This document shows positions 62,795 to 64,000 of a stretch of DNA of 64,000 nucleotides, in pieces (the stretch's first letter is position 1; each line of letters starts with the position of its first letter). The notes beneath the pieces were generated by a model. The model did no database searches. It had not been told where the DNA came from and saw only the letters and a list, made by a program, of their open reading frames with translations. The stretch is taken from NCBI GenBank assembly GCA_027484085.1, contig JAIXQF010000010.1:62001-126000 (forward strand), read 5' to 3'. Position numbers and translations under genes: made by a program. This DNA is from Actinomycetales bacterium. Lineage in GTDB: Bacteria; Actinomycetota; Actinomycetes; S36-B12; UBA5976.

Positions 62795-63559
62795 ATGCGT
62801 ATTGCTCGAGTATCTGTCCCAGGCGTTGAGTTTCCGGTTTACGGAGTTGTAACAGGCGACAAAATTGAATTGATCACCGGTTTACCTTGGCCAGACATCA
62901 GCGATCCAGTTGCTGCGCTCAATCTTGCGGACGTGAAAATCCTTGCTCCAGTTATCCCAAGCAAAGTGGTTTGTGTTGGAAAGAATTACGCAGATCACGC
63001 TAAAGAAATGGGCGGCGACGTTCCAGCCGAGCCGGTAATTTTCTTGAAGCCCAACACCACTGTTATCGGCGATGGCGACTTTATTGTCTTGCCACCCCAA
63101 TCAACCAATGTGCATCACGAAGCTGAGTTAGCAATTGTGATTGGCGCATTGGCCAAGAACGTTGAAGTGGATCGCGCTGACGAAGTCATCTTTGGATATA
63201 CCTGTGCAAACGATGTAACGGCACGAGATCTTCAGAACAGTGACTTGCAGTGGACGCGTTCAAAGAGCTTTGACACTTTTTGCCCATTGGGTCCTTGGAT
63301 TGAAACTGAACTAGATCCTGAAGATCTAGACATCTCTTGCCAGGTAAATGGCGTTACCAAGCAAGACGGAAACACCAGCGATTTAGTTCGAAGCGCCCGG
63401 GAAATGGTTTCTTGGATCTCACACATGATGACTTTGCTGCCAGGTGATGTGATCCTGACGGGAACGCCAGCAGGAGTTAGCCAGATCGTCGCTGGCGACA
63501 CAGTAAGTGTCACCATTGAGGACATTGGTACTCTTACTAATTCAGTAACAGTTCGTTAA
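62795..63559 (+). CDS. Fumarylacetoacetate hydrolase (FAH) family protein
   Basis: 254 residues. [14 protein letters not shown] starts the FAH fold. Metal ligands are the E-x-E of [12 protein letters not shown] and the aspartate in [27 protein letters not shown] is the C-terminal signature. Members include acylpyruvases, oxaloacetate decarboxylases/tautomerases and homoprotocatechuate-pathway isomerases. No aromatic pathway is nearby, so a metabolite-repair role is plausible. The neighbour gltX is conserved in actinobacteria (Rv2993c/Rv2992c). Confidence 0.9.
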   Translation: MRIARVSVPGVEFPVYGVVTGDKIELITGLPWPDISDPVAALNLADVKILAPVIPSKVVCVGKNYADHAKEMGGDVPAEPVIFLKPNTTVIGDGDFIVLPPQSTNVHHEAELAIVIGALAKNVEVDRADEVIFGYTCANDVTARDLQNSDLQWTRSKSFDTFCPLGPWIETELDPEDLDISCQVNGVTKQDGNTSDLVRSAREMVSWISHMMTLLPGDVILTGTPAGVSQIVAGDTVSVTIEDIGTLTNSVTVR

Positions 63560-63587
63560 GTTTCTAAAGTTCTATACAGGAGAATCT

Positions 63588-64000
63588 GTGTCAAACGTTC
63601 GAGTTCGGTTTTGCCCATCACCGACAGGTAACCCGCACGTTGGCATGATTCGCACGGCCTTGTTCAATTGGGCCTACGCTCGCCACACGGGTGGCACATT
63701 TGTTTTCCGAATTGAAGACACAGATTCATCGCGAGATTCCGAGCAGTCTTACACCGACTTGTTGGAAGCCCTGCGTTGGCTAGGTATGGATTGGGATGAA
63801 GGCCCTGAGGTTGGTGGCCCGCACGCACCGTATCGCCAGTCACAGCGAATGGAAATCTATTCTGATGTCGCAGGCAAACTCCTTACTTCTGGCCATGCGT
63901 ATCACTGCTACTGCTCACAAGAAGAACTTGAAGAGCGTAGAGAAGCTGCTCGCGAGGCGAATAAAACGCCAGGATATGACGGCGCGTGCCGTTCACTGAG
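63588..64000 (+). CDS. gltX: Glutamyl-tRNA synthetase, N-terminal part (cut by window end)
   Basis: About 137 codons of the catalytic domain. [31 protein letters not shown] contains the class I HIGH motif in the form HVG, the usual actinobacterial variant, followed by [12 protein letters not shown] and [15 protein letters not shown] start 63588 with AGGAGA at 63578-63583. The KMSKS region lies outside the window. Makes Glu-tRNA(Glu) and, with GatCAB present, probably also the misacylated Glu-tRNA(Gln) that GatCAB amidates. Confidence 0.95.
   Translation, partial: MSNVRVRFCPSPTGNPHVGMIRTALFNWAYARHTGGTFVFRIEDTDSSRDSEQSYTDLLEALRWLGMDWDEGPEVGGPHAPYRQSQRMEIYSDVAGKLLTSGHAYHCYCSQEELEERREAAREANKTPGYDGACRSL

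Overview
The window looks like a chromosomal segment of a small-genome, relatively low-GC actinobacterium. GC judged by eye is in the upper 40s percent. The freshwater acI/Nanopelagicales type is my best guess, made from compactness and GC only. The lineage evidence is gene content and order: rpmE-prfA-prmC-tsaC-like-glyA-wecA-like-atpIBEFHAGDC, an ATR gene divergent from murA, then methylmalonyl-CoA epimerase, thiolase and thioredoxin-TPR, matches the actinobacterial block known from Mycobacterium tuberculosis Rv1298-Rv1324. The right part, etfBA-iscS-mnmA-metE-like-ligA-gatCAB-ilvD...ilvBNC-serA-leuB-FAA-gltX, matches Rv3029c-Rv2992c. No insertion sequence, CRISPR array, tRNA or rRNA was seen.

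Layout. 1-2.7 kb: a B12-binding-domain protein whose start may lie outside the window, a DUF4389 membrane protein and a lone kynureninase. 2.9-16.2 kb: ribosome/translation genes (L31, RF1, PrmC, a divergent TsaC/Sua5 protein), serine hydroxymethyltransferase, a polyprenyl-phosphate sugar-phosphate transferase and the complete F1Fo ATP synthase operon, closed by a strong terminator. 16.2-21 kb: ribokinase and nucleoside hydrolase (nucleoside salvage), a Gly/Gln-rich membrane-anchored protein, cobalamin adenosyltransferase, MurA. 21-29.7 kb: acyl-CoA metabolism (hydroxyacyl-CoA dehydrogenase, epimerase, thiolase, MeaB, enoyl-CoA hydratase, ETF). 29.8-38.6 kb: tRNA thiolation (IscS, MnmA), LigA and GatCAB. 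38.6-49 kb: a stand-alone TipAS domain protein, a 2-hydroxyacid dehydrogenase, IlvD, PPDK and IlvBNC. 49-56.5 kb: an accessory stretch (NadR-like, proline racemase family, P450, AlkA-like glycosylase, short SerA, class III aminotransferase, GNAT, NlpC/P60). 56.7-64 kb: LeuA with a coupled NIL-domain protein, LeuB, IlvE, citramalate synthase, FAH-family hydrolase and the start of GltX.

Function as a whole. The window holds most of branched-chain amino acid synthesis: IlvB/N/C/D/E, LeuA, LeuB and CimA, so isoleucine can be made from pyruvate via citramalate. It also holds the B12-linked accessory proteins of methylmalonyl-CoA metabolism (adenosyltransferase, MeaB, epimerase), but no methylmalonyl-CoA mutase.

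The most general non-gene signal is regulatory. About 19 genes, on both strands, have a -10-like hexamer (TAnnnT or CAnnnT) ending 6, or in three cases 7, bases before the start codon and generally no good Shine-Dalgarno sequence, as expected for leaderless mRNAs. Genes inside operons instead use Shine-Dalgarno sequences or 1-4 base stop/start overlaps. I found no convincing new multi-gene system. The best leads are single genes with altered motifs: the TsaC-like protein, the NadR-like protein, the proline racemase paralogue, the partnerless B12 protein, the coupled NIL protein and the stand-alone TipAS protein.
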